A stretch of 28,797 bases of DNA from Anaerolineae bacterium. GTDB lineage: Bacteria; Chloroflexota; Anaerolineae; 4572-78; J111. Below the pieces are notes generated by a model that saw only the letters and a program-made list of their open reading frames with translations, was not told the DNA's origin and did no database searches. Positions within the stretch are counted from its first letter, which is position 1. Each line of letters starts with the position of its first letter. Where the stretch lies: the NCBI GenBank assembly GCA_020433835.1, contig JAGRBY010000019.1, positions 1 to 28,797 on the forward strand, given 5' to 3'. Shown one piece after another: positions 1 through 6,900 of this stretch. The position numbers were made by a program, and so were the translations under genes.

Positions 1-349
1 CATCGAGACAGCGCCGCAGCTCATCAAGCGCCGCCCGACCGGCTTTAGGCTGGAGTGCGGCAAAGGCCATCACCCGCTCCGGCCACTGCCGGATGAGGGC
101 CAACACCTGGCTGTTACGATCGACGCCGGTTTCGTGCCGCTGCGGATACTCACCCTGCATCACCACCCGATCCAGCCCGGCCCGATCCATATCCTCGATC
201 ATCCGCTCAGCCGAAGCCCAGCCTTGCACCGATTTTCCAGCTTCGTCCGGCGACAGCAGCAGCCCCCAATAAGGTTCTTGTTCGATAAAATCGGGCAGCC
301 GCACCCGCTGTGAGGGCGGCATATAGTGAATATGGGCATCAATAAGCAT
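1..349 (-). CDS. Amidohydrolase family protein, 5' part only
   Basis: About 116 N-terminal residues are present; the gene runs off the left edge. The protein begins MLIDAHIHYMPPS, and the D-A-H-I-H near the N terminus is the first metal-binding HxH of the amidohydrolase_2 (PF04909, TIM-barrel) family. Further on, RMIEDMDRAGLDRVVM and ALIRQWPERVMAFAALQP match the usual 'act on your own initiative' alpha/beta pattern of that family, in which the second helix-strand unit carries 'AGLDRVV' and the third 'PERVMAFAALQP'. Members hydrolyse or decarboxylate small cyclic substrates; the substrate here cannot be read. The ATG at 349-347 has a GAGGAG ribosome site 8-9 bases upstream. The 44-bp perfect palindrome at 368-411 lies directly upstream, in the probable 5' leader. 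The family call is fairly sure; the specific function is unknown. Confidence 0.75.
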   Translation of the reverse strand, partial: MLIDAHIHYMPPSQRVRLPDFIEQEPYWGLLLSPDEAGKSVQGWASAERMIEDMDRAGLDRVVMQGEYPQRHETGVDRNSQVLALIRQWPERVMAFAALQPKAGRAALDELRRCLD

Positions 350-367
350 AGAGTGAACTCCTCTTAA

Positions 368-411
368 AATGGGTTTGTAGGGCAAACTTAAGTTTGCCCT
401 ACAAACCCATT
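368..411. repeat. Perfect 44-bp palindrome with core CAAACTTAAGTTTG
   Basis: Two 22-base arms (368-389 and 390-411) are exact reverse complements with no spacer. The left arm reads aatgggtttgtagggcaaac and then tt. The sequence lies just upstream of the ribosome site of the leftward amidohydrolase gene, so it may be transcribed as a leader hairpin or act as an operator. A sibling with the same core and nearly the same inner arm (GTAGGRCAAACTT) lies at 16492-16535. Shared cores with unlike outer arms suggest a dispersed small palindromic element. Confidence 0.85.
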
Positions 412-459
412 GTTTCAAATTTCAATTTTTATGCGATTCGCCAATGGTGTAAAAAATTT

Positions 460-870
460 TCCGCTTTTTCGATCGAAAAAGTCCTTTGTAAAAATCAACA
501 TACCACTTTTTCGATCGAAAAAGTCCCTTGTAAAAAAAAACTTCCAACGATTCTTATAATGCAAGCCAATTGTATCAAATTTTTTCCAACGAATCGACTG
601 AAAAAGCCCGTTGCAAAAACAAACATGCCACTTTTTCGATCGAAAAAGTCATTTGCAAAAAATGAATCGCTGTTTTTACATAGAAAAAGGGGTTTGCGAA
701 AAAGTTTTGGCCGAAATCCAATCGAAAAAGCCGGATTTTTTTCACGCACGCATCGAGTCACGGTCGGGTAAGGCGTTTGCCCCAAATTTTTTCCGCAATC
801 GCAACCGTAAAAGCCGTTTGCGTGAAATTTTTTGGTGTAATTCGATCTAAAATGCCGGATTTTTTTCCTG
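460..870. repeat. Degenerate array of ~10 repeats with a 41-42 bp period
   Basis: The units share a core GATCGAAAAAGTC followed by TTGYAAAAA. Core starts lie near 471, 513, 555 (poor), 596, 638, 679, 720, 762, 803 and 844, so the steps are 41 or 42 bp throughout. Units at 471, 513 and 638 are nearly identical and are preceded by TTTTTC, making a local palindrome (CTTTTTCGATCGAAAAAG). Later units drift (GGTCGGGTAAGGC, AACCGTAAAAGCC, GATCTAAAATGCC) but keep the spacing. The average step is about 41.4 bp, close to four helical turns. The array fills the region between the divergent amidohydrolase and aroE genes. Open frames inside it (for example 394-771, with repeated SIEKV) are by-products of the repeats, not credible genes. 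Spacers of ~29 bp are not constant in length or clearly unique, so this is not a CRISPR array. Confidence 0.75.
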
Positions 871-1017
871 ATGTTGCCGTCAAGCTATAGCCAATGGCCG
901 ATTCTGTTAAAGCAACTCGGGTAAAGCGATAGCCGGTTTTGCATTCGGCCCAATCCGTGCTACCCTGCCTAACACTAAACACAATAGCGCAGTTGAAGGG
1001 GTGCTCCACTGCTTGTT
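871..1017. other. Intergenic sequence without recognisable features
   Basis: This stretch lies between the phased array and the composite hairpin elements. No convincing coding frame, RNA gene or terminator was seen. It may hold the promoter region of the leftward gene, but no clear -35/-10 pair stands out. Confidence 0.4.
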
Positions 1018-1110
1018 GACACTCCCTTGAAAATAGCAGTTAGCGGTTAGCCGCTAGCCGCTAGCAAAAGATTTTCATTGTCGGTGTCGTCCGGTAAGGA
1101 CTGTTCGACT
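1018..1110. repeat. Composite hairpin element, copy A
   Basis: The left end is ACTCCCTTGAAAATAGC and the right part begins ATTTTCATTGTCGG, so TGAAAAT and ATTTTCA form inverted ends. Between them is a small palindromic insert made of TTAGC and GCTAG words (1040-1067). The right part ends in the hairpin GTCC-GGTAA-GGAC (1089-1101) followed by TGTTCGACT. The same order of parts recurs directly after it in copy B, and in reverse orientation at 16456-16556. It lies upstream of aroE. Confidence 0.65.
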
Positions 1111-1233
1111 CCCTTGAAAATAACGGTCTGGAGCGTCAAAGTTTACTTTGACCCCAGCGTGGATGACAAAGCAAGCTTTGTCGCTCCGATACATTTTCAT
1201 TTCCGGTCTCGTCTCAACTGAGACTGTTAGACT
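1107..1233. repeat. Composite hairpin element, copy B
   Basis: The left end GACTCCCTTGAAAATAACGG overlaps the end of copy A. The insert (about 1128-1190) holds two palindromes, around GTCAAAGTTTACTTTGAC and GACAAAGCAAGCTTTGTC, bracketed by GGAGCG and CGCTCC. The right part is ATTTTCATTTCCGG and the hairpin GTCTCA-AC-TGAGAC (1211-1224), then TGTTAGACT. The candidate -10 of aroE (TATAAT, 1233-1238) touches its right edge. Compared with copy A, the hairpin arm changes from GTCC/GGAC to GTCT/AGAC, which keeps the pair. Confidence 0.65.
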
Positions 1234-1238
1234 ATAAT
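1233..1238 (+). promoter_or_regulatory. Possible aroE -10 box
   Basis: TATAAT lies 20 bp upstream of the aroE start. No good -35 box is present at 16-18 bp, so the call is tentative. The ribosome site GAGAGG sits 9 bases before the ATG. Confidence 0.35.
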
Positions 1239-1258
1239 TTACAGAGAGGTTCTTTGCA

Positions 1259-2122
1259 ATGTCGCCAGAAGTTAATTACAAAGCCGAGTTGGTGGGTGTT
1301 TTCGGTCACCCAATAGCCGAAAATCCCACCATTGTTATGCAAGAAGCCGGATTTCGCGAGTTGGGGCTAAACTGGCGTTATCTTAACATCGAAGTCTATC
1401 CCGATGATTTAGCCGCGGCCGTACAGGGGTTGCGAGCGATGAATATGCAGGGCATCAACCTGACCATCCCCCACAAAGTTGCGGTCTTACAGTATCTCGA
1501 TGAGGTAGCGGAGGATGCCAAGTTGATGGGCGCAGTCAACACCGTTCGCCGCGAGGGCCATCGCCTGATTGGCGAGAACACCGACGGCAAAGGGTTTCTG
1601 CGTGCCCTGCGCGACGATGCCAACATCGATCCTGCCGGCCAGAATGTGGTTATTTTGGGCGCAGGTGGTGCAGCCAGAGCCATTGGCGTGGAGTTGGCCT
1701 TAGCCCAGGCCGCCCATATCGCCATCGTCAACCGCTCTGTCCGGCGCGGGCAGGATTTAACAGCGTTGATAAACGAAAAAACGCCCGCTCAGGCCGATTT
1801 TGCCGTATGGGACGGGCCGTATGCTCTACCGGCCACAACCAACATCGTGGTCAATGCCACTTCGATTGGCCTCTACCCCGACGTTACCGCCAAACCCGAC
1901 CTGGATTATGATAGTATTACCGCTGATATGGTCGTGTGCGATGTCATCCCCAACCCACCCCGTACGCCCTTCTTGAAAGAAGCAGAGGCACGGGGCGCTC
2001 GCGCATTAGACGGCTTGGGCATGCTGGTTTATCAGGGCGCAATTGCGTTCAAAATGTGGACCGGCTTTGATGCTCCGGTTGAGGTTATGCACCGGGCGCT
2101 GGCCGAGGTGTTTAACGCTTAA
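1259..2122 (+). CDS. aroE: Shikimate dehydrogenase (NADP+) with altered substrate loop
   Basis: The 287-residue protein is the usual AroE length. AroE reduces 3-dehydroshikimate to shikimate with NADPH in the cytoplasmic aromatic amino acid pathway. The N-terminal substrate domain contains NLTIPHK with catalytic Lys73 and GAVNTV; ENTDGKGF carries catalytic Asp109. The Rossmann part shows GAGGAARA (about 134-141) and an NRS..RG segment that normally reads the NADP phosphate. YQGAIAFKMWTG near the C terminus carries the conserved Gln. The odd point is the first loop. The family normally has G-x-P-I-x-H-S-x-S-P, whose two serines bind the shikimate carboxylate; here it is GHPIAENPTIVMQ (residues 16-28), so both serines and the histidine are replaced. 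The protein may be a quinate- or shikimate-like paralogue, or a lineage variant with Thr24 compensating. No other aromatic-pathway gene is adjacent. Confidence 0.88.
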   Translation: MSPEVNYKAELVGVFGHPIAENPTIVMQEAGFRELGLNWRYLNIEVYPDDLAAAVQGLRAMNMQGINLTIPHKVAVLQYLDEVAEDAKLMGAVNTVRREGHRLIGENTDGKGFLRALRDDANIDPAGQNVVILGAGGAARAIGVELALAQAAHIAIVNRSVRRGQDLTALINEKTPAQADFAVWDGPYALPATTNIVVNATSIGLYPDVTAKPDLDYDSITADMVVCDVIPNPPRTPFLKEAEARGARALDGLGMLVYQGAIAFKMWTGFDAPVEVMHRALAEVFNA

Positions 2123-2145
2123 TCGTGCTAACGGTATGCAGCCGA

Positions 2146-2300
2146 TGAAACACTGAAACACTGATGGGCTTGAAGCCACTGAAGCAAGGCTTACGCAGAA
2201 TGGAGAACAATTTAGCAAATTGTTCTACATTCTTGTAAGACGTGTGATGTATACCCCGTCTATCAGTGGCTTCATAAAAATTCAGTGTTTCAGTGTTTCA
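2146..2300. repeat. 155-bp nested inverted repeat between aroE and the MOSC gene
   Basis: The outer arms tgaaacactgaaacactga (2146-2164) and tcagtgtttcagtgtttca (2282-2300) are exact reverse complements. The next pair, tgaagccactga (2171-2182) and tcagtggcttca (2263-2274), is also exact, separated from the outer pair by 6-7 unpaired bases. Inside is a 10-bp hairpin, agaacaattt/aaattgttct (2204-2226), with a 3-base loop, flanked by more weakly paired CTTAC/GTAAG. The whole could fold into one long cruciform or RNA hairpin. It resembles a small non-autonomous palindromic element (MITE-like), but no target-site duplication was established. Confidence 0.75.
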
Positions 2301-2322
2301 AAAAAAGGGAGAACGCATACGA

Positions 2323-2979
2323 ATGAAGACACCCATGAAACTTATCTCGATCAATGTCGGCCTGCCGCGCGAAGTTGAATGGCACGGCCAAAAAGTAACC
2401 ACCGGCATCTTCAAAGAGCCGGTCGCCGGGCCGGTAATGGTCCGCACGCTCAGCCTGGAGGGCGATAAGCAAGCCGATCTGTCCGTCCATGGCGGGGTTG
2501 ATAAAGCGGTCTACGCCTACCCGACCGAGCATTACGCTTACTGGCGCAGCGAGCTACCCGAGATGGATTTGCCGTGGGGAATGTTTGGTGAAAACTTAAC
2601 CGTCGAAGGTCTCATTGAAACCGAAGTCAATATCGGCGATCGTTTTCGATTAGGGAATGCCGAACTCATCGCCGTCCAACCCCGCCTGCCCTGTTTTAAA
2701 CTCGGGCTCAAATTTGGTCGCGACGATATGGTCAAACGCTTTCTCGCCAGCCGCCGCACCGGAGTTTACTTCAAGGTGGCGCAGGAAGGCCAAATACACA
2801 TCGGCGATCAATTAGAACTTCTCCACCGTGATGAAAACCAGGTGCCGATTGCCGATATTACCCGTCTCTTCGCCTTCGAAAAGGATGATCTGGCCACGCT
2901 GCACAAGATCATTCAAGTGTGGGATTTGCCCGTAGACTGGCAAGAGCATTTTCGGCAGCAAATCCACAAATACGCATAG
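2323..2979 (+). CDS. MOSC domain protein, YiiM type
   Basis: The product has 218 residues. Residues 48-75 (GDKQADLSVHGGVDKAVYAY and on to EHYAYW) carry the diagnostic MOSC/YiiM motif, and QPRLPCFKL has the conserved cysteine (Cys124) expected to contact a sulfur or molybdenum cofactor. The C-terminal ~50 residues fit the YiiM '3-alpha' extension. In E. coli, YiiM gives resistance to N-hydroxylated base analogues such as 6-N-hydroxylaminopurine; that role is inferred here by family. The ATG at 2323 was chosen over a codon 30 bases earlier because AAGGGAG lies upstream of it and the earlier codon falls inside the inverted repeat. A third option is the ATG at 2335. The gene appears to stand alone. 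Confidence 0.85.
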   Translation: MKTPMKLISINVGLPREVEWHGQKVTTGIFKEPVAGPVMVRTLSLEGDKQADLSVHGGVDKAVYAYPTEHYAYWRSELPEMDLPWGMFGENLTVEGLIETEVNIGDRFRLGNAELIAVQPRLPCFKLGLKFGRDDMVKRFLASRRTGVYFKVAQEGQIHIGDQLELLHRDENQVPIADITRLFAFEKDDLATLHKIIQVWDLPVDWQEHFRQQIHKYA

Positions 2980-2982
2980 CCA

Positions 2983-3073
2983 GGAGTGGGGCATCACTTC
3001 GACTACGCTCAGGATAGGCCTCAGATGCAGAGCGGCGTAGGCCAACCCGTTCGCATCTGAGGATGCTCACTCC
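2983..3073. repeat. Nested inverted repeat containing CTTCGACTACGCTCAG
   Basis: The outer arms GGAGTGGGGCATC (2983-2995) and GATGCTCACTCC (3062-3073) pair with one mismatch or bulge. The inner arms CCTCAGATGC (3019-3028) and GCATCTGAGG (3053-3062) pair exactly. The left half includes CTTCGACTACGCTCAG (2998-3013), a word I recognise as a frequent dispersed repeat in several bacterial genomes; its copy number here cannot be judged. It sits between the MOSC stop and the promoter of the DUF433 gene. Confidence 0.65.
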
Positions 3074-3091
3074 GCTACTTCTTCTGTAATA

Positions 3092-3100
3092 TGGTATAAT
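3092..3100 (+). promoter_or_regulatory. Extended -10 promoter of the DUF433/DUF5615 pair
   Basis: TGGTATAAT is a perfect -10 hexamer (TATAAT, 3095-3100) preceded by the TGn extension. There is no good -35 box, as is common for extended -10 promoters. It lies 40 bp upstream of the first gene. Confidence 0.55.
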
Positions 3101-3140
3101 AAATATTCAATATCTCACTAATCTATTTTCGAGAGCAGAT

Positions 3141-3572
3141 ATGAGTAAAATTCAAATCTCCCAGCAAATGTATGACAAGGTCGCTGAAGTCGCAGCGCAA
3201 CGAAACCAAACACCGGATCAGTTTGTAGAAAATTTACTTGCGACTCAATTGCTGCCACCCCACCCTTACGTTGAAGTCATTCAAAGCCGTAGTCAGCCAC
3301 GCGCTGTTATTAAAGGTACGCGCGTTGGAGTTGATGTTATCATCGGCTATATGCAGGCGGGTTACTCACCGCAGGCTATCGCCGCTAATATACTCCCTCA
3401 ACTTTCTCTGGCCCAAATCTACGACGCCTTGAGCTATTACGAGGATCACCGTATCGAAATCGAAGCAGTATTGTCGAGCAACAAACCAGAAAATTGGCAG
3501 GAATATATAAAACATAAGTTGGGAAAAGAGGCCTCCGCACAACTATTAGGCCAGCAAGATGTCAAAAGTTAA
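3141..3572 (+). CDS. DUF433 antitoxin-like protein with N- and C-terminal extensions
   Basis: The product has 143 residues, longer than the ~75-residue minimal DUF433 protein. Residues ~41-112, from HPYVEV through KGTRVGVDVIIGYMQAGYSP to IYDALSYYEDH, form the DUF433 (VapB-like, PF04255) fold. Residues 1-38 (ISQQMYDKVAEVAAQRNQT) look like a ribbon-helix-helix DNA-binding segment. The last ~30 residues may be the toxin-binding tail. The gene overlaps the following DUF5615 gene by 14 bp, the arrangement expected of an antitoxin-toxin pair. DUF433 proteins are predicted antitoxins and autorepressors; that role is inferred. The extended -10 upstream should drive both genes. A ribosome site GAGAGCAG precedes the ATG. 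Confidence 0.82.
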   Translation: MSKIQISQQMYDKVAEVAAQRNQTPDQFVENLLATQLLPPHPYVEVIQSRSQPRAVIKGTRVGVDVIIGYMQAGYSPQAIAANILPQLSLAQIYDALSYYEDHRIEIEAVLSSNKPENWQEYIKHKLGKEASAQLLGQQDVKS

Positions 3573-3900
3573 AATTTTGCTCGATGAAGATGTATGGGTT
3601 GGTCTGGCTGAAGCTTTGCGTGAAAACGGTTACGATGCAATTTCTGTACGTGCGTTAAATCGAATGGGGTTCTCCGACGAAGAACAAATGGCCTTTGCCA
3701 CTGCCGATAATCGAACAATTCTGACCCACAACATTCAAGATTTTGCACCTATGGTCGCTGATTATTTCGAAAGAGGTATACCCAACTCTGGTGTTATTGT
3801 GGCTCGACAATTTGATAAAGGGACACTCTTACGCCGAACACTAACTCTTTTGAAGTCAGTTACTTCGGAAGAAATGGCTAATACATTGCGGTTTGTTTAG
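3559..3900 (+). CDS. DUF5615 PIN-like protein, probable toxin
   Basis: The product has 113 residues. It opens with KILLDEDV, whose acidic residues correspond to the first PIN-domain acid, and continues with GYDAISVRALNRMGFSDEEQMAFATADNRTILTHNIQDF, the DUF5615 (PF18480) pattern including the second acid and the strand 'RTILTHN.DF'. These proteins are predicted PIN-like RNases paired with DUF433 antitoxins. The start ATG lies inside the 3' end of the upstream gene, so translation is probably coupled. The nuclease activity is a prediction from the family; catalytic acids are present, so it is probably intact. Confidence 0.82.
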   Translation: MSKVKILLDEDVWVGLAEALRENGYDAISVRALNRMGFSDEEQMAFATADNRTILTHNIQDFAPMVADYFERGIPNSGVIVARQFDKGTLLRRTLTLLKSVTSEEMANTLRFV

Positions 3901-3924
3901 TTCGCCTCTTTTTAACGGAACTCC

Positions 3925-3952
3925 TTGACCCCCAACGGCGTCTATGTATCAT
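3925..3952 (+). promoter_or_regulatory. Promoter of the alpha-2-macroglobulin gene
   Basis: TTGACC (3925-3930) and TATCAT (3947-3952) are 16 bp apart and point at the gene that starts at 3988. Each box matches the sigma-70 consensus at 5 of 6 positions. Confidence 0.5.
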
Positions 3953-3987
3953 AAAACCAGATATACTCGCATAAAAGGAGTCTCCTG

Positions 3988-6900
3988 ATGAGAAGAGAAA
4001 AAAGAACGGGGCAGGTGGAACAGAGTGCGTATTACGCCGTACACAACCTGCATCAGCTTAAGACTACGCCCAACGCATTATGCACTACGGTTTACCTCTT
4101 CATGGCCTTTGCCGTGCTATTGCTCGCCACCGCGTGCACCTCAACCACCGCTGCTCAAACCAACACCTCCACTCCGGCGGCATCAACACCCACCCATCTG
4201 CCGCCACCACCCAAAGTAACCTACACGCCGGTTGAACCGGGAACCGTATCGCCGATTATCGTGCAGCGCTTCCCCCGGCGCGGCGAGGAATTAGCCGCCG
4301 ACGGCACAATCGAATTGGTATTTGACCGCGCTATGGATCAAAGCGCTACGGAAGATGCCTTTACCCTGCAACCGGCAGCGGATCAACCTCAAGAAGTTGC
4401 CGGCGATATCTCCTGGCCCGATGCACGAACCATGGAGTTTACCCCGGCTGAGGCACTCGACCGGGCTTCAACTTATGATGCTATCTTAACCCAAGATGCC
4501 GTGGCCGAAGACGGAGCGCCGCTGGCCGAGCCGTTTACCTTTCGCTTTAGTACACCGGGCTTCTTAGAAGTAACCCAGGTCATCCCCGCCGACGGCACTA
4601 TCGATGTGGAAACCCAGGCCACCATTACAGTCATGTTCAACCGGCCCGTTGTGCCGCTAACATCACTGGAAGAGGCCGAAAACTTTCCGCAGCCGCTTGA
4701 ATTTGAGCCGAAGATTTCCGGCCAGGGCGAATGGCTCAACACCTCGATCTATGTCTTTACCCCGGCCGGCGACCTGCCCGGTGGAGTGACCTTTACCGCC
4801 CGCGTCAACGCCGGACTGCAAGATGTTGCCGCCAAAACCGATTTACCCAACGACTTTGAATGGCAATTTACCACCCAACCGCCGGAAGTTGTTTTCACCA
4901 GTCCGCAAGATGGGCAAACGCTCGTGCCTATCGAAAACCCGATACAAATCACCTTCAGCCAGCCGGTCGAGGCCCAATCGGTTAAAGACAAGTTTGCGCT
5001 CACCAGTGGCCGCCTCTTTAGCAGCGGCGTCGCCGGTCAGTTTGAAGTTATTAGCGAAACCGTAACGTTTACGCCAACCGAACCGCTACAGTTCGACACG
5101 CGCTACAACGTCACCATCAACGAAGGTGTAACCGGGGCGGCAGGCGGCAGCGGTATGGTTAGCCCCTACAGCTTCGGTTTTACAACCGTGCCTTTGCCGC
5201 GCATCGTTGGCACCACCCCGGCTGACGGTGACAATGATGCCTCACCGTATACCGGCTTCGCCATTCTTTTCAACACCCCGATCAATCCGGACACGGTGAT
5301 GAACCATGTCGAAATGGATCCGCCGCTGCCGATTACGCCAACGCTGGTTTACACGTCCTATTCGCCGTGGAGCAACAGCTTCAGCATTAGCTTCGGGGCC
5401 AAACCATCAACCGATTATGAGGTTCGGATCAGCCCCGGTATTGAAGACCCCTACGGCAACAAAACCACCGACAACCTGAACGTACAGTTTCGCACCCAGC
5501 CCCTGTCGCCCAACTACCAACTGCGCACATCTGACTTTGTCGGCACTTATGACGCGGCCTTACCGGCTAAGATGATCGTTAGCTACGTCAACATTAACAC
5601 CCTCAATTTACGCCTCTACAAACTCGATAAAGAAGCTATTTTTGATGATCCCTGGGAATGGAACCAAGATACGCTGCCCTCTTCACCGGATTTGGTGCGC
5701 GATTGGCAGGAAAAGCTCGAAGCGGCAACGAATCAGCAATCTTTTCAGGTTATTGATCTGGTCAAAGACGGTGGCACGCTCGAGCCGGGGGTTTACCTGC
5801 TCGATACCGACTCGCCGCAGTTGAAGGACACCAATTATTATCGCAACCACCGGCATATGCTGGTTGTCAGCCATATCAATCTCACGCTCAAAACCGGACA
5901 ACGGGACGCGCTGGTCTGGGCCACCAACCTGGCCGACGGTAAACCGATTTCCGGCCAAGAGATTATCTTTTTTGAACCCTCTGATAACAACCGGCGAGGC
6001 ACCGCCACCACCGACAGCGATGGCCTGGCACAAATTGAGTTAAATCAGCGCGGTCAGCACAGCAATATCATTGCCTTGATCGATGCCGATGATGACAGCT
6101 TTAGCGCCGTGTCGCAAAACTGGTCCAATGGCATTAACCCCTATGAGTTTGGGGTCGATTTTGCCTACAGCCTACCCGATTACAATGTGCACATCTACAC
6201 CGACCGACCCATCTATCGCCCCGGCCAGACCATCTACTATAAAGGCATCATTCGCCGCGAAGATGACGTAGAATTTAGCCGGCCCGATGTGGGCAAGGTC
6301 AAAATTACTATTTTAGATGCCGCTTATGAGACTGTGTTGGATGAAGATGTTGATGTTAGTCCGGCCGGTACCTTTAACGGCTCAATCACGTTAGAAGAAG
6401 GCGCGTCCTTAGGAAATTACACCCTTGGGGCGAGATTCGGCACGCAGTACTTCGAGCAGTATGTGCAGGTAGCAGCCTATCGCGCCCCTGAATTCGAAGT
6501 TACGGTCGAGCCGGATAAAATCGAACTACTGCGCGGCGACGACATCGACGCCACCATCCATACCAACTACTTCTTCGGCGGGCCGCTGGCCGGAGCCGAT
6601 GTTACCTGGAACGTACTGGCCGAAAGCTATCGCTTCGACCCGCCCCAGTTTGGCGGCTATCGCTTTACCGATGCCAACGATCCTTATGTTTGCTTTGATT
6701 GCTGGTGGTGGCACTCTAACTCGTTCCCGCAGACTGTTCTCAACGGCAGCGGCACCTCTGACGCCGCCGGTCAGCTAAGCCTGACGCTCGATGGCCAGGA
6801 GCTGGACGAAATCTTGCAGACCGGAAGCCAGCAGTTAACCATCGAAGCCAACGCCACCGGCCCCGACAACCAGTTTATTTCGGGCCGCAGCAGCATCATC

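Noticed and set aside
394..850. Overlapping open frames on both strands with repeated SIEKV/CKK-like words
   Set aside because: They are translations of the 41-42 bp repeat array, lack ribosome sites and show no protein-like composition.
460..870. Possible CRISPR array
   Set aside because: Units drift strongly, spacers are not unique or cleanly bounded, and no cas gene is present.
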